Positions 35,601 through 50,600 of a DNA stretch of 64,000 bases are shown here, in pieces. The DNA comes from Enoplolaimus lenunculus (taxonomy: Eukaryota; Nematoda; Enoplea; Enoplida; Thoracostomopsidae): positions 62,001-126,000 of the forward strand of contig JASANG010001499.1 of the NCBI GenBank assembly GCA_030248215.1. The letters run 5' to 3'. The notes below the pieces were generated by a model. That model saw only the letters and a program-made list of their open reading frames with translations. It was not told the origin of the DNA and searched no databases. A program made the translations under genes and the position numbers. Position 1 is the stretch's first letter; each line of letters begins with the position of its first letter.

Positions 35601-38600
35601 ATGCAAACAAACGTAAGTAGTTGAATGACAGTTTGAGGGGCCATTAATCGCACACGTGGCATTATGTGCGGCTTCTAGCTTTGGATAGGCTTTGTTTTAA
35701 TCAACTATGGAAATTTAGAAAAGTGTACATACTTTTCTTTTTGTTTTTATTCTATGTACTTAATGTTTGCTGGTCTATTTGGTAGTGTTGACAACGGTTC
35801 GTGATCTTTTGTTTAACAGATGGATTTTTTGTTTTTAGTTATTTTTGTTCACAGTGTTACCATATACGTTCTAAGAGCGTCATTTAGCTCATCCATCAGT
35901 CTTATCTAACGGCAGATAGATAACGGAAACAATATTAGTAGTATTTCGCTTGCTTCTCATGGGAACATCGAAAACTTTAAAGAAAAGAAGCCATTTTAGC
36001 AGTTTCGGCGACATAATATCGTGTAGTGCATTTTTAGTCTTTTTGTCTTAAATTTTGCTCCCGACGAGCCTTTAATCCATTTAGAATGCTCGATGTAAGT
36101 TGTAGTTAAGCCCGAACTAAAGCAAAACCTGCATCCCAATTTAGGAACTTCAAGTTAATAAGCTAACGGATAGTATGTTCGTTTCATAAGTTTTACGTTA
36201 TTTATGTTCTGCTTCTGCATGGTTACGTCTTTATTTCGTGTTAAAGCACATTAGTATTGAATACTGACACTAGTAGTGTTTTGTCATTTTGTCAAAAATT
36301 AAAACTTTTGTTTAATGAATTACTGCATAACCATTGCAATGAATTACAATTTCATAAAAACGGTTGCAAAATTTACCGCTACTATTTTTAATTTTTGTCC
36401 CAGGCTTATCTTTAAAAATACATTTTTTGTCTAAACTTTGTCTAAGGTGTGATGAACGCGCTCTGTTCGAAAGCAAAATAAGCATCGTAATAGCTCACAA
36501 ATTGTCTTTGGTTTAGCTCTGTTTGCATGATGCATGTTATCATATGCGTTACTGAAAGCTTTTAACCATTGCTTCTGGGGCACGGTAATTGTTGTAAGTT
36601 AAGGAATAATTCACTACTGCAGGTTGCCTCCTAAAATTTATTATTGCATTTATATGCTTTTAAGCTGAAAAGTCGCCGGAAGCAAACGCAAGTACATATA
36701 TAACTAACGACGGTGAAAATGTCAAGATTAATAGTGTTCAGAAGGACGATGATTGTGATGCCACAATTGATGCTGTCCCAGTACGGCAAAGTAGAGGGCG
36801 TGGCGCTACATGGTGTGGAGATGAGCTCCCTGATAGCGACTCAGACACAGACGAGTTGGAGTGTAATAGAATTTTTCATGAGTCGCCAGCCGTGTTAAGC
36901 GAATACTACGATGTGTTCAGTCATTTTAAGCTAGAGCGATCTTATGCAATGCGAAAATTAAGACCTACACTCTCTACGTATAATTCTCCACAATCTAGTC
37001 CAGTTGTCACCCGCAAAAATTTTGCTGCTTCTGCGTTGCAATTAAACGCTGGAGTTAAGCCGAAAGATAATTCAATTGCAAATGCAATAGCATGCAATCA
37101 GCCCTGTCAACATTCCGATTCCGCTGCATTAAAGTTCATAGAAGGTGAGCCGACTCGGTCACCTTCAAATAAATTGTCAATATCGTCAATGGTAAGGAAG
37201 CTTTCCCCAGGCATCACCGGAAATCGATCGTTATTTTCGACCTACAGTTTAATGAAGCCAAGTGTTACAAAAGCGACGGAACGATTCGAAAGTAAGAATT
37301 TGGTTTGCGATTACTAATTAAATTTACAAAACATTTTTCGCTTACTGAAATGTGGCTATAAATTACTATAGCACGTTACTTCAACAGCGCAAACACAGCC
37401 GCGGCTAACCTCGCGAATCCCACGAGGGCCCTATATAATTCACTGGGGCCCTCATGTGAGCTAACCACGGCCGGTGTTAACAAGTTCTCCTTTCTATACT
37501 GATAATTGCAAGGCCCCATAGATGACATAAAAAATTTTATACAAATTCGTGATGTACCTTTGTGTTCAAACACCAGGCTCTCTATAAGTGGTGGGCACTA
37601 GTAACGGTAGCCATCCATACATAACATCATACATTTGTGTTTTTTGACATTTTGTTATAAAAATGGCGAAATCGGTAAACGAGACATTCTGGAATCGGGA
37701 TGAAAGATTTCAATATGCGACCCACTTATTACTACTCTGTTAGAGAAGGTGAAAAAATTGTTCGCGGGCGGAATGGGCGAGAAACCGCACACTGTGCATT
37801 CCAACGCAAGATCTCAGTTTAAATGGTTCTTGAAAAAATCCGCTAAAGGCCAAAAGCGGTTTGCAATAGTAAAGAAAACAGTCGCGAGTGCAAAGAGATA
37901 GAGTCGCTAGAAACCTTTTTTGTATTAGATCCCAAAACAAACTTTTACGACTATGGGTCTCTGTCATTGAGCCTTTAAATTAATGAAACATTATGAGCGA
38001 AGCTAGCGAGAAGCCAGTCGTAAGCTTATATCGAATAAAATTGGAAACTTTCATTTTGCCGCTCCCCTGGTTCACGTAGGCTTTTGCGTCGTTCCCAAAG
38101 GCCCTCGTGCCATTTGCGGAAACCATGTTCCAATAGAAATAAACCAAATTTTTGTTTTAGTTATAAAAATTTGTATGCAGCTTCAGATTCAATGTTTCTA
38201 GAGAGTCTGACGGTATTGAAATAACCAGTTGGTTAAACTTTTACGAGTGTGTCGAAACATTCGTTGTGCCAATCTGAGTGAGGCCACAGATCGGGGGTGG
38301 GTCAGGCTTTCCTCGGGGGCACGGCGTGCTAACCTCTGCGCTGAGTGAAAAATTCAATTAAACTGTTAAAATCTAACTTAATTTTGTTTTTGACAAACTT
38401 AATAATGTGCGCAGTGCGAGGTTTACAATTTAATTTCCAATAATTCATATTTGTTTTTACGTTGAATTGGGTGAAGTTATCTTCATGAAATGTTTACGTA
38501 TTCAATTGTATGTTTTGGCTAGTGACTGCACTTTTCTATTCTGTAACTCTTTTTTAATTTCTAATATTCTGTTGGGTTTGATTACATACTTTAAATGTAT

Positions 38601-41600
38601 AAATTATTCCCAGGGATGTCGTTGCGTAAGAATTATCTTGCGTACTCCAGCCCACCCAGCGCGAAATTTTGTGGACACCCCCATAGTAAACCCTGCCTTC
38701 CAGCCAATTTCCGAACGTGCTGGAAGTCATGTTTAGGTTGTCATACTGATACCCAAGAATTAGCTTATCATGTACAATGTTGGACGGCCTTGTGAATAAA
38801 TTTGTGCGTAACATTCTCATACTAAACTGTATGTGTTGACAAATTTTAACCCCGCGGTGGCGGGGATCCCCGTCAATTTCAAACTGAACCTCATCCCTCC
38901 CCATCTCGCAACCATGTGGATCCCCAGAGCAATCACCATCCCTATGAGATCCCTGGTTCTCTGCTATCACCATACTGGGTTATTGGCCAAAAATGATCCG
39001 ATATCGAATATATTTGGCTCTGATGTTTCAACAGTCACGGGTCGAATTAAGATTGCAGTAATAGTTATTGTGTCTACTTTGTCTGCAATGGCATTTTTAT
39101 AATCGAGTTTAAATTTTTCTTCGCTCTCGACTAATCGCATCTAGAAAAGCAAATGCAATCGCATGTCAAATCGCAGTAGTAAGCGTGTTTACAATGATTT
39201 AAATTTTAATACATGATAGAACACGCGGCTACAGTCACGGTTATAAACGCATTAATGGCATGCAATTTCAAAAAACGATTTATTGCAACTGCTGCCGCGG
39301 ATTGGACTTAATCGCGATTGCGTTTAATTTTGTCTATGATTGCATGTGCCTCTTGATAGCGGCTAGTGACTTGCACGGTGTACTTGGTGTCTTGCTTCAG
39401 TAGAAACTGTTTGTATTTGATGCATTCATTACAAACAGAATGAAAGCATTTACGACAGGATGTCAACGGATATTAAAAATATCGGAAATGAAAAGGCTTA
39501 GTGATCAAAATAACAGCATCGGAAAACGAATATTGAAGTACGTATAAAAGTTTCAAAAATGGTTTATACTTAAATAGCGGAAACTAAAACGAACATTGAT
39601 TTTTACCGGAAAGGGATATCCGGTTGCATTGTGATTTTCAGGGTAGCGCAAAATTTATTTGGGCTGTGCATGGGAGCCTCCGCGGGGGGTCTGTTTACAT
39701 ATGGCTCGTTTTTTCTAAACAACGCTTTTGGTGTATATACATTATATAGAAATTTTGTTTGGGCCAGTTAATACCGCCATTGAGTAACATTGGTGAACCC
39801 AATAAAAGCTAATTAACAGCTAATTAAGAATGTTTTGTCATATTGCATGTAATCAGAGCTTTCGTTGATATTTATTGCATGTTTGCATGCTATAATTTTT
39901 GCAGCTAATGTTTTAAATTAAATATTCAAACGTTGTTATTACGTATGACTAATCTTTATATCGTTTTCTTCAGAAATTCCGAAATCACAATCAGCATTTT
40001 ATTTTGATCGTTACTCGGACGGACTGGAACGTTCAGCAGATGAGTTAACATGGGCCAATGTATTGGAAGACACCAGTATGCTAAGTAGTCGTGGTGATTA
40101 TAATGTAGGAAGCGAGAAAAGCATTATTGCTGTTGAGTCTAAAAAGCAAAAAGAACATTATAGGACCAATGAACATGGAGTTACTGGACCGTGTGAAAAA
40201 GAAAACAAACGTACAATAACTAGTAAAGCGACTCAAAATTACGAAACTGCTCGATGGGCCGGACGAAGATTTTCGCATGACAGTGTCGGGGTGGTAACAA
40301 TGGCAGCAGTGAGTAATAGTGCCGCCTTTGCTGTCCAAACTCACGAAAGCGATGGCTCTGTTCGCAAAGGATTTGATTTTCGGAAGCCATTACAGCCATC
40401 ACCAATTGACCAGCAGAGAAATGCAAAATTGAGTATGCTGTCACCGGTTGTGTCTGTCGAATCAACCGCAGATAATGAAGCGATGGACGACGAATTGGAC
40501 GCAAGTTTTCATGAGGATATTCCAAAGCAATACCGTGTTGCGCAGCATCGAAGAAAGTCGCTCGCGGCGTTTCTGCAGTCAAAAATTTTTGATACTCGAA
40601 TCGCCCATTCGCGCGATCGAAACAAGCGATACGCAAAATCAATACAGCGCCGATCGGCCGCGAGTCTTGTGACCGTAAAAGCTGAACAATTTTACGACGA
40701 ATCCTTTACGGCTGTGTCTAAATCTGGCGATCGATTTGCGAAATCTTCGAAAAATCTTGAGTCTTTTGAATATAAAATACTGGCAAACGTTTCCGAAGTT
40801 GCACAACAACCTGGTGAGAACTTAAAGCGTCCTATTACTACTGGCTCAGCTTCTTCAAGAGATGAAGGAAAAAGTTTGTTTAGTAATGCTGCAATCGATA
40901 GCTGTCGAGCGCGCTCTGCGACTTTGTCTGATACCGATTGTATGCAAAGTGTTCGAAGTGGATTCAGTGACAAACAGACCGTTGAACAAGTGTTTGAAAG
41001 TGATGAATTACACCAGTCATCTTCGGTTTCCCAACGCCCTAACAACAATGATTTGCGAACATCTTCTCTAGGCGGACCAGTGTTTCCAAAATCAGCTCGG
41101 CGTCGACAGTCGGCTACCCCATCACCGCACGCATGGAAGACTTACCGTTTGCCGAAAACTCCAGCGTCGAATTTGGCGGACCAGAGTGGCAAGTGCGAAG
41201 CGCAATCTGACGACAGCTGCCTGGAAACCACCTACATTCCTTTGGGTACTGTTTTGATTAGTTTTATTTAGCGCACTAACATTAACTGTTTATTATAATT
41301 AACAATAAGGCGTTTAATCTGGTGTGGTTGTCATTATTATATGAGGTTACGTGTATGTACTTGCGTTAGAAATCACGTGTTCATATACGCGTTACCCCCA
41401 CGCACAACAGCGTCTGATTTAATTTTTCCTAAAACGATTGTTCAGAACTTTAGTTCGAATTTGTGGCTAGGCTGCTAATTTTTGTGTACTACGTGCTAAT
41501 GTGTGAAGTGGTCTACACTTACAATACTGATGCTCTTTATGTTCATATTTAAAGCAATGTGGTCCAGTCATGCACACGAAATTGTCTTAGCATCAAGAGA

Positions 41601-44600
41601 GCTATAATTTTGGGCCGTCACGCACGTATATATTTTAGACTATTGCCCAGGGACCGGGCAAAGTCAACCGAGGCCAAGTTAGAACACGTAATGAAAACTA
41701 TCTACATGAGCTACGATAAACGGAATACGTATAGGGTGGCTAAAAGTGGTAAAAGAAACAATCTGTATAGTGTTAACTGTGTACAGCAAGCCGTGGAAAA
41801 AACACCGTGTACAGCAATTTTTTGTGATTTTTATATTTTTGAAACGAGAAAAGATCGTGATAGGATTGTTTTTCACGCGAGACAATTCAGGATTGTGTAT
41901 AAAAACTATCCCCGGTTATGCTAATAGCGATGTTGTGACTTGGCATATGTGCAGTAGCGTAACCAGGGGGGGCGGTAGGCGGTCACCTCTTTCTCCGAAA
42001 TTGTGGCACCGGAAACGAAGTGGTAAAATGTCTTAAAAATAAAATGAAAATTGCACATAGACACCAAAGTGTTCCTGCTCGCTTCGCTCGCGAACATTCA
42101 ACATATCAAATATCAACGTTCACGCCACACATTTCATAAGATGCACCTGTTAATTCACCGACTTAGTGTATATGCCGTATCCCAAGCCGTAATTCAGCCC
42201 AATTCCGGTTGGGATAGTGTAGGGTACAATTATGATTTGGGCTAGCCCATGGAGTAATTGTTTGTCGTCTACAAGTGCCGGCTTGTAATTGGTTTCTATC
42301 TTAATACCATACTTTAATACGATTAGTTGATGGAAATACTCTTTTCTGATTGGCTAAGTAATTGTTACCTGTTGGCGACCAGTTTGTTTTACTAAGCTAT
42401 GTGGACAGCAGGATTACGACTATCAAGTAACCGTCAGAAAATGCGTTGCTTCATCAGACATAATTCCGCCTTGGGCTGGGCTGGCCCACGTCGTAATTCC
42501 GTGCTGGACTAGCCCAATTCCAAATTGGCTAGCCCAATTCGGAATTTGGCTGAATTACGACTTGGGCTGCGACATATACAAGTACGTGCAATACAGGGTC
42601 CATGTTATCAAATGTTTGTAGCACTTATCCCAAGTTGGTGATAGGTTTTGTAACTTTTTGAACTAGTATATGGTGATATTTAAAATTAAGCACGTTTTTT
42701 CGCGTTTCATGTCGATGTGTCCTAGTTGTGTGCCAATTTTAGGTGCTACAAGCATTTGAGAATATGGTCCCAGGTTCAAGCCCAGTTTGCTCCGACCTCG
42801 CTTCGCTCACAATTTTTCGCTGTTCATGTTTGTGAATTTTATCTGCTGTGCTATTCAAAGGATGACATATGTGGCGACTGTAATCACCAGATCAACCTAA
42901 AGCTAGAATAGTGTCGTGAGATTTAATTAAAAAATACTGCGTGGCTTTTCGCTCACGAGATTTATAATGCGTTTAGTGCTCATTTAACTAATCATGACGC
43001 TATTTAAGTGCTAAAGCTAGCGGCCGTAACTTCTACTACTCAGGAAACGACAAATTTCGTGTTTTGGTTGGAATTTCATGATTTCATGGACTGATGTTTT
43101 CAAAAATTTCTAATAGGCAGCTTTGCGGCAGCTTTGGTGCCGCTGATCAAAAAATCTTTCTCAAAAAATGTAGTTTACCCCCGCAATTTCCCGCACCCCC
43201 GCCCTTCTCTCTTGAATTTTCCTAGGACCCTAGAATTGGCTACGCCCCTACATATGTTTGTCTCCAGTGAACAGATTGTATGTTTTGTCATTTGTGTGTT
43301 GTCAACAAAATTTCGTGATGAGATTGAAACCCTCTATCTCATATAAAAGGCAATCCTCTCTGAAGCCGAAGAGTTAGGAAAATTTTTCTAAGAATTTTGG
43401 TCCCGTTATCAGGTTCAAATTCCGGCATTAAAGTAGGTTCCTGTCGAACTTTGTCTCCTGATATAAGATATTATCTTGGACCTTGCGTTGTCACGCTTTA
43501 CCACAGTCTGTAATTGTACTTCATTATACATATTCTTAAAGTTCGAGTTTTTTTAAAATAGCATAGTTTTCTTTTTGTTCTTGTTTCAGTAACATTTGAA
43601 AGTCGTTTAAATGCTACGTACTTCCGCTTCGTCCAGTAGCTTCAATGTTTTGAATTTGTTTTTGTTAGTTTTGCATGCGTGCATGCTGTTATTCACAATT
43701 ATATTATTTGAAGCATGTGACTCAAGAAAAATTACTTTTTAAAAATAAGGGATGCGCCGATTAATAGGCACCGCTATCGGCACCTTCGGCTTCGACATTG
43801 CAAAAAAATTGCCGATTTTTTGCTGATACTTTTTCCACTGAGCAGCGAGTTGGAATGCTATCAGTAGCACTTGGCGACGCATATCAGTACGTCTCATCGG
43901 GAAGCTGTTATATATACGTTTTGCGTTAGTGGTGGAAAAAATTAATTTAAACGAACCATTCTCAAAAAATTACAAAAGCTTTTACGTCTTCTCGTTTATA
44001 ATGCTGTAATGTAGTAATCCTGTCAATACGTTAAGCATGATGTATTTAAATTGGAATCGACATCGCTTCTCCATTGGCAAAATTTGAAAATAAAAGATTC
44101 GACATCGGCGGCAATCATTTTGGTAGGCACATAACCATTAATAACGAGCGTTTATATTAGTTGATAATATTATTCAGCAAGCCATTACTTATCCAGTGAA
44201 TAAAGTATTGCTTCAAAGTCTTTGATAGTTCGGTGTGCTAAGTTTCGACGACGGAGATTCCATTTATTGCCAATTTGCGTTGTCCACTTTTTTATATGGC
44301 GATCGTTTATGTATAATTTGGGTAGTTCATCAAGTCAATGCGTGCGTTGTATTTCTCTTTCAATATATATTTTACCGTTGTTCGATTTTGCATTTAGAAA
44401 GCGTTGCTTTGAATAATTTTAAAACTACATATTTTTAATTGTCTTCTGTAATTTTGTTAGCCACATCGCTACCATTCAACGGTATATTCAATTTCAGGGG
44501 GCTCAGTTCCAGTCGGGCCGATTCCACCACCGCGGTCTAAGTCCGTAGTTCATGATGCTGGTACGTCTTCATCGTCTCAAGTTAAACCAAACATGTCTGG

Positions 44601-47600
44601 TTCGTTAAACGTCGGCACAGCGTATTTGCCGCAGCCATTCGGCACTTTTATTGTTTGGCTAGAAAAATTTGAAGATCATGTACGGTTTCCTGTGGGTAAG
44701 TGCACTGCAAATGTACGTAAGGTTTGCGTAACTGTGACTGCGCATTGCGCACAAACATAATTGGAATGATTGTTGACTCTTCTGCGATTCTACCCAGTCA
44801 TAGGCCTTTACTTAAATTTAAGCGTTAACGTTAAATGTTAAGTAAAAGTGTAGGTAAAAATGTTCAGCACTCTCTGGGTCCCGACAGAGTGTGGTGCTTG
44901 AACCGGAGGGGCAAATCGAGTTTGGGGGGGCTTTGGCCGAGTTGTGCGCCCCACCCCCCCACCTTCCAAATAACGAACCCCAGATAAATGTATGACTAAA
45001 CGCCAATCCACGACGCTTACATTTATGATGTGTTGTATCTTTTAGAAGAAATTGCAAAAGCAGTATTCAGTGCGGACGTAAACGTGTACGACCAACACGG
45101 AGCAAACGTGGTCTACTCTCCAGAGTTGCCAATAATGATTATATTCATTCATCCTATCGGTGAAGGCTTATATCGGCTTAAGAAAGTACAGTATCCGCAG
45201 ACTACTAGCATGCCGGTTACGTTGAATTCGTCTGTCCAGGCAACAATGTTAAAGTAATTAAGTTTTTATTCATATCATTTTACGTTTTGTTGTTTCGAAA
45301 TTGGATTTAAAATTGAATGCAGGCAATGCATAAATAAAGTGGTGGTGCTACAACGTAAATATCATGCTCAACAAAAAATTTAAAAATCTTTTAACATTGA
45401 TGTGTGCCTTTGAGTAAAAATATTGATTCAGTTGTGTGCAGTGCACTACGTTAGTTCACATAACAGGAAGGCATGACAATATTGTTGCGGATAAAAAGTA
45501 TAGCGCCACTTTTTACAGTTTTCTTCCTGGTCAGAAATAGATATAGCGTATATACTTTGGTTTGAACATTGGAATCTTTCAAAGCAAGTTTTACCAACCT
45601 ACGGACTTGCGGTTTAATTTTCTTTGCTCGCGATCAGTCGGGTCTAGAAATTGCTTTCAGCTAATAGATAATTTGTATATTAGCATAGTTTTTATATTAA
45701 ATAATGCCTACAACCAGTGATCACGATGTCATTGGTATTGCTGGAGGCGGCAGTATTTTGTCGGAGGAGACTTCCACCTTAACTGATCAACCACAAACCC
45801 CAATGGACACGGCAGCAATTGATCACAATCAGGATTACGACGTCGAGGGTAATAATGATGCAAATGAATTAAAAGGGGACTATGCGAACTTATTACGGTC
45901 TAGAACACTCTATGTAACTAATCTTAAATATCATGGTCTTAATAACTTAACGTGCGTAGAAGTGCTGAACGCTGTTAATAAGGTTTTCACTGTCCAGGGC
46001 GGTGAGAAGTTTAGTAATAGTGTTAAAATTATTTTCCCATCCAAGGACATTGCATCTATAGCAGCAGGTAAATCAATTAAAATTGGGGACTCGGAGGTAA
46101 TTCTAGAAATTCCTCGCGACGCAACATTGCAATCTCCTTTTATTGTTCGAACTTTACATCTATATGGCGTCCCCTTTGAAGTTCCGGATAAAGCGCTACA
46201 GTCGTTCTTAGCTGCTCAAAATATTCAGTGCTTGCAACCTGGTCGTTTCATCAAGCATCGAGGAAGTGAATACATCTCAAGTGGTCGAAGTTTCTTAGTC
46301 CAGATCCGCCGCGACTATAAAATACCTCCTCGGCTCCAATGGTGCGATCCTCATTTTAGGCGCGGATATATTATAATTCGGGCATGGTACCCGGGTATGG
46401 GTCGGTATTGCAAATCATGTTATAAATTTGGACATGAACAATTAGATTGTGTTGATTTTCCTGCTTTGAACAACACTGAAGTGGACACGAACTCAGCTAA
46501 ACAACAACAAGAAGAGCAAGAACCCAAACAACAGTCACAACAACAGCAGCAACAGAAACAACAAATACAACAACAACAATTACAACAACAACGGCAACAA
46601 ATGAAAGCCGGGATAGACAAGGATCGCAGCAAGTTAAATACAAACAAGCAGTTTCTTGATATCAGTAACTTTATTATGGGGTTAATCAAAAATATTCAGT
46701 CCAGCATTAACAATGATATTATTGTGAGAGAACCATTAGCTTTAGTCATCAATGGAAAGCTGGATTTGACTAAACTGCCAGAATCCGGGAAATCTTTTCT
46801 CAATTTTTCTGCTTGGTATAGATATTTGCATTTGAAACGATCGATGTCTCCGCCATTTCACCCTGAGGGTGAAGACGTTAAAACATTTTTTGATTCGAAA
46901 CATCCAAGCAATTATCGTCTTTCGAATTTCCATGTTGACAATCCAGTATCTGTTTGGGGCGAGTCTTTCTCATCTCCTGAAAAATTTGTCGCAGTGTGGA
47001 AGGCGAGATTCAGTGGTCGCAAAGATATCGAAGAGAAGGTTTGGGGAACAGACGATCCTAAATCAATAAAATTTTTACATAGTCAGATAGTTTGGCCGGG
47101 CACAACGTTACATTATCTGTGTATCGTTTTCGAATTAATTTATACGATTTGTTTTGCACGAGCACAACAATGTGATGTGATTGGGCGCACACTATTGTCA
47201 ACAGAGGGTCTATTGGTTGAGACTGTACCTGGGCCGGGGCCTTGGAGCTGCGGCCGTGGACACTCTGATAATCGAGCTCAAAATAGAGTTACCTGGCGTC
47301 CTGGCAGTTTAAACTTAAATGGTGACTGTCAGACTCTTGTGCGAGAACACATTATGTTACGAAAGGTGAGAACAGTAAGCACATCGTCTGATATACTTTC
47401 TCGCGTTACAGGTGTTAAGCGGTTGTATGAAGAGTCAGATGTGATTAGTGGCAAAAAGCCAAACATTGCAATGTGAACGTGCATTTTTTTTTGTTTTACA
47501 TGCCTTAAATTGATATGAAAGAGAGTCAATATGGATCTGCCAAATTTCTTTTCTTTTTCCAGTTTAAATTGCAGATCCATTAAGCATTTTCGAAAAGTGT

Positions 47601-50600
47601 CGATAGTTTTTGAAAGGATAAAAGATTTGGATTTGATTTGTCTGCAAGAGACACATTTTAAAAACAATTGGGATGCAGAGATTTTTGATAGAATTTTCTC
47701 ACGCAATTTTAAAATATTTCACAGTTTCGCAAGCGAGGAGAATAGTAAAACAGGGGTAACGGTCCTTATAAATAGGACAGCTCCTGTTGGTCAAATTGAA
47801 AACATTTTTAATATTCAGGGTAGGGCGGTCACGATTGCTTTTAGTATTGGCTCTCTTTCTTTTTTCTTAATTGGTGTTTATGCTCCCGCGAACGGCGAGC
47901 AGCGAGTAGTTTTTTTTCAACCAGCTGATGCAACAAGTGCAAAATTCGTTTTGGTTTGATTATAAATGTGTTATTATGTTGGGTGATTTTAACTTAGTTG
48001 AGGACCCGGTTTTGGACCGATCACGGCCGTCATATGATCAGCAGCAAGGCCTGAGAGAGCTTTATTGTTTGAAGGAACTGTTGGTGATATCTGATGTTTT
48101 TAGGGAGACACATCCAAATAAAAACGACTTTTTTACTTTTCTTTCAGACATTCATGGAAGTCAGTCTCGTATAGATCGGATTTATATGCCGGCTTTTTTA
48201 CAACCGGGCGCTTTGTGTACCGCTCGCTCAGTGAACAAGACAGATCATAGGTTGTTTAGAGTTAAGATTCGCTTACCTAATTTAAAGAGAGGGAAAGGAT
48301 ACTATAAGATGAATACAATGCTTTTGGGTGAAGTCGGCGTACAGACCTTTGTTTTAACGCGGCTCAAACATTTAATGAACATTTCCACAGGGTTTTCTAT
48401 GATGTGGGAAGTATTTAAGGCTGATGTTAAAACCTTCTTTGTAAAGTTGGGTAAAAATAAAGCTAAGGAACGCGACATGTTGAGGAAATCATTAGAGAGC
48501 CAAGTTATTAATGTACAAATGCTGATAGGACAGTATCCAAACAATCCGAATCTCAGATCGGGTCTTAAAAAGCTAAAAAATCAAATCGAATTATTGAATG
48601 CATTTTATATTGCTTCTTGCAGGCATAATACGTACTACGGTAGTGAGGTAAATGACAACGCCTCTTTAGCAACAGTCAAGTCTCTTCAACGTAAGAACTG
48701 GGAAGCCAGGCATATAAGCTCGATCGAAAGGTCTGATGGCACGTTAGTAACAGACTCAGATGCAGTTCTAGGTGAAATTACTGAGCAGTATTCCAACGTA
48801 TTCAGATCGGAAGGGATAAGCGGAGAAGATCTCACTTTTTTTCTGGCACAAAATGGTCTTTCCAAGTTGAGTGAGGTGGAAAAAAATACTTTAGAGGGAC
48901 CCATTACGTCAGTTGAAATAGCGAGCGCTATTAAATCTATGCAGGGTAAAAAGACGCCGGGATACGATGGTATTCCTGTTGAATTCTATTGGCTGTTTTG
49001 TGGAATATTATCTGAATTTTTGTGTAAAATGTATAACGCGTTCTTGGATGATTTTAAGCTCAATTTCTCCGCATATGATGGTGTTATTACCCTATTATAT
49101 AAAGGGAATGGAAGGAAAACGTGTCGCGATAATTGGCGGCCAATTACGTTGCTGAATATAGATTATAAGATTTTTACGAAAGTTTTGGCAAAAAGATTAG
49201 AATCGGTCATGAAATCTTTAGTCCACCCGGATCAGACAAGCTCGGTTCCCGACAGAATTATCCAAGACAGTGTTGCACATGTCATGTCTGTTATTCATTA
49301 TGCCAATGAAAGCAACGCAAAGGCGTTGCTGCTATCAGTTGATCACAAAGCCGCTTTTGATTTGGTGGAGTGGTCATTTATTTTTGAGACACTTAGGGTC
49401 ATGAATTTTGGCGAAAACTTTTTAAACATGATCAAATGTATTTATAAACCCGGATGTACAAGATCATCTGTTATAGTTAATGGTTTTAAGTCAGAATTTT
49501 TTCATGTTTTCCGTGGAATTCGACAAGGGTGTCCCTTATCGCCGTCATTATATGTCATAACAGCGGAAGTGGTAGCTCATTATCTTCGAATAACTTCAAG
49601 AATTTCGGGGATACCACTATACGGCATTAACACCCGAGTGACTAAGTTTGCCGACGACACTAATATTTTTCTAAGTAGGATTTCAGATATAAGTGTGGTT
49701 TTTGATGTTTTTTGAAAAATTTCAAAAGGCCTCTGGCAGCCGACTAAAGGAAACTAAAACACAGATACTATTAATGGGCGATCTAAGGAACGCACTTGTA
49801 CCCCATCAATATGCACGCTTTATTGTTGAAAGAGTGAAAATTTATGGCTTTTGGTTTGATTCAAAGGGACTCGATGTTCCTGAAAATTGGATAAAGTGCT
49901 ATGAAGCAATTGCAAGTCTTGAACAGCGAATACCGCCCCGAGGTATCTCTGTTTTTGGAAAAATCCATCTTGTTCACATATATTTTTTGTGTATGTTTAA
50001 TTATTTGATAAAATTAGTAACACCCCCTGAGCAACTAGTGAAGGAAACTATCAATGTGGTTTATAAGTGGTTGTGGTACCCGTCCACCGCTAGTATTATT
50101 AGAAGGGATATCCTGTTTTTACAACCTAGTCACGGCGGGATAAATTTCCCAAATATTTTTGTCAGACTGAAAGTGAATCGTTTAATGTTTTATATTCGAA
50201 TATTAAGAGGTACCGAAGTTGTGAGTTGGAAGAGATGTTTCGAACATTTCTTTCGGCAAGTTCAGTTTTCGACTAAACGTCAACTGAGACGCATTGATGT
50301 ACCGGAGTTATATAAAGAGATACGGATTGCAATGATTGAGTCATCTTTTAAAATGGATGGAAATTTTTGTTGGTTTTTTGGCGAAAAGTTATCCTTAAAA
50401 ACAGTGTCGGCAAATAAATTGTATAAAATGTGGATACACGCTGTGTATAAGGGACTCATGCATCCTAAACATGTTTTTTGGCGAGACGAGCTAGGAGTTG
50501 AACCTATTTTTGTCGAGCGATCATGGATATGGGCAAAAGCGAAATATGTTGACGGCTCTGCGCGAGACGTCCATTTTAGGTTAAGACACAAGTCATTGTA

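Noticed and set aside
37704-37901. Open Lys-rich frame in RALGAPB intron 24
   Set aside because: Protein-like, but it ends in a stop, has no start or splice context tying it to the gene, and matches no family I know.
40081-41048. Minus-strand ORFs of 87, 140 and 118 codons
   Set aside because: They are antisense shadows of the 424-codon RALGAPB exon, which is fixed by phase on both sides.
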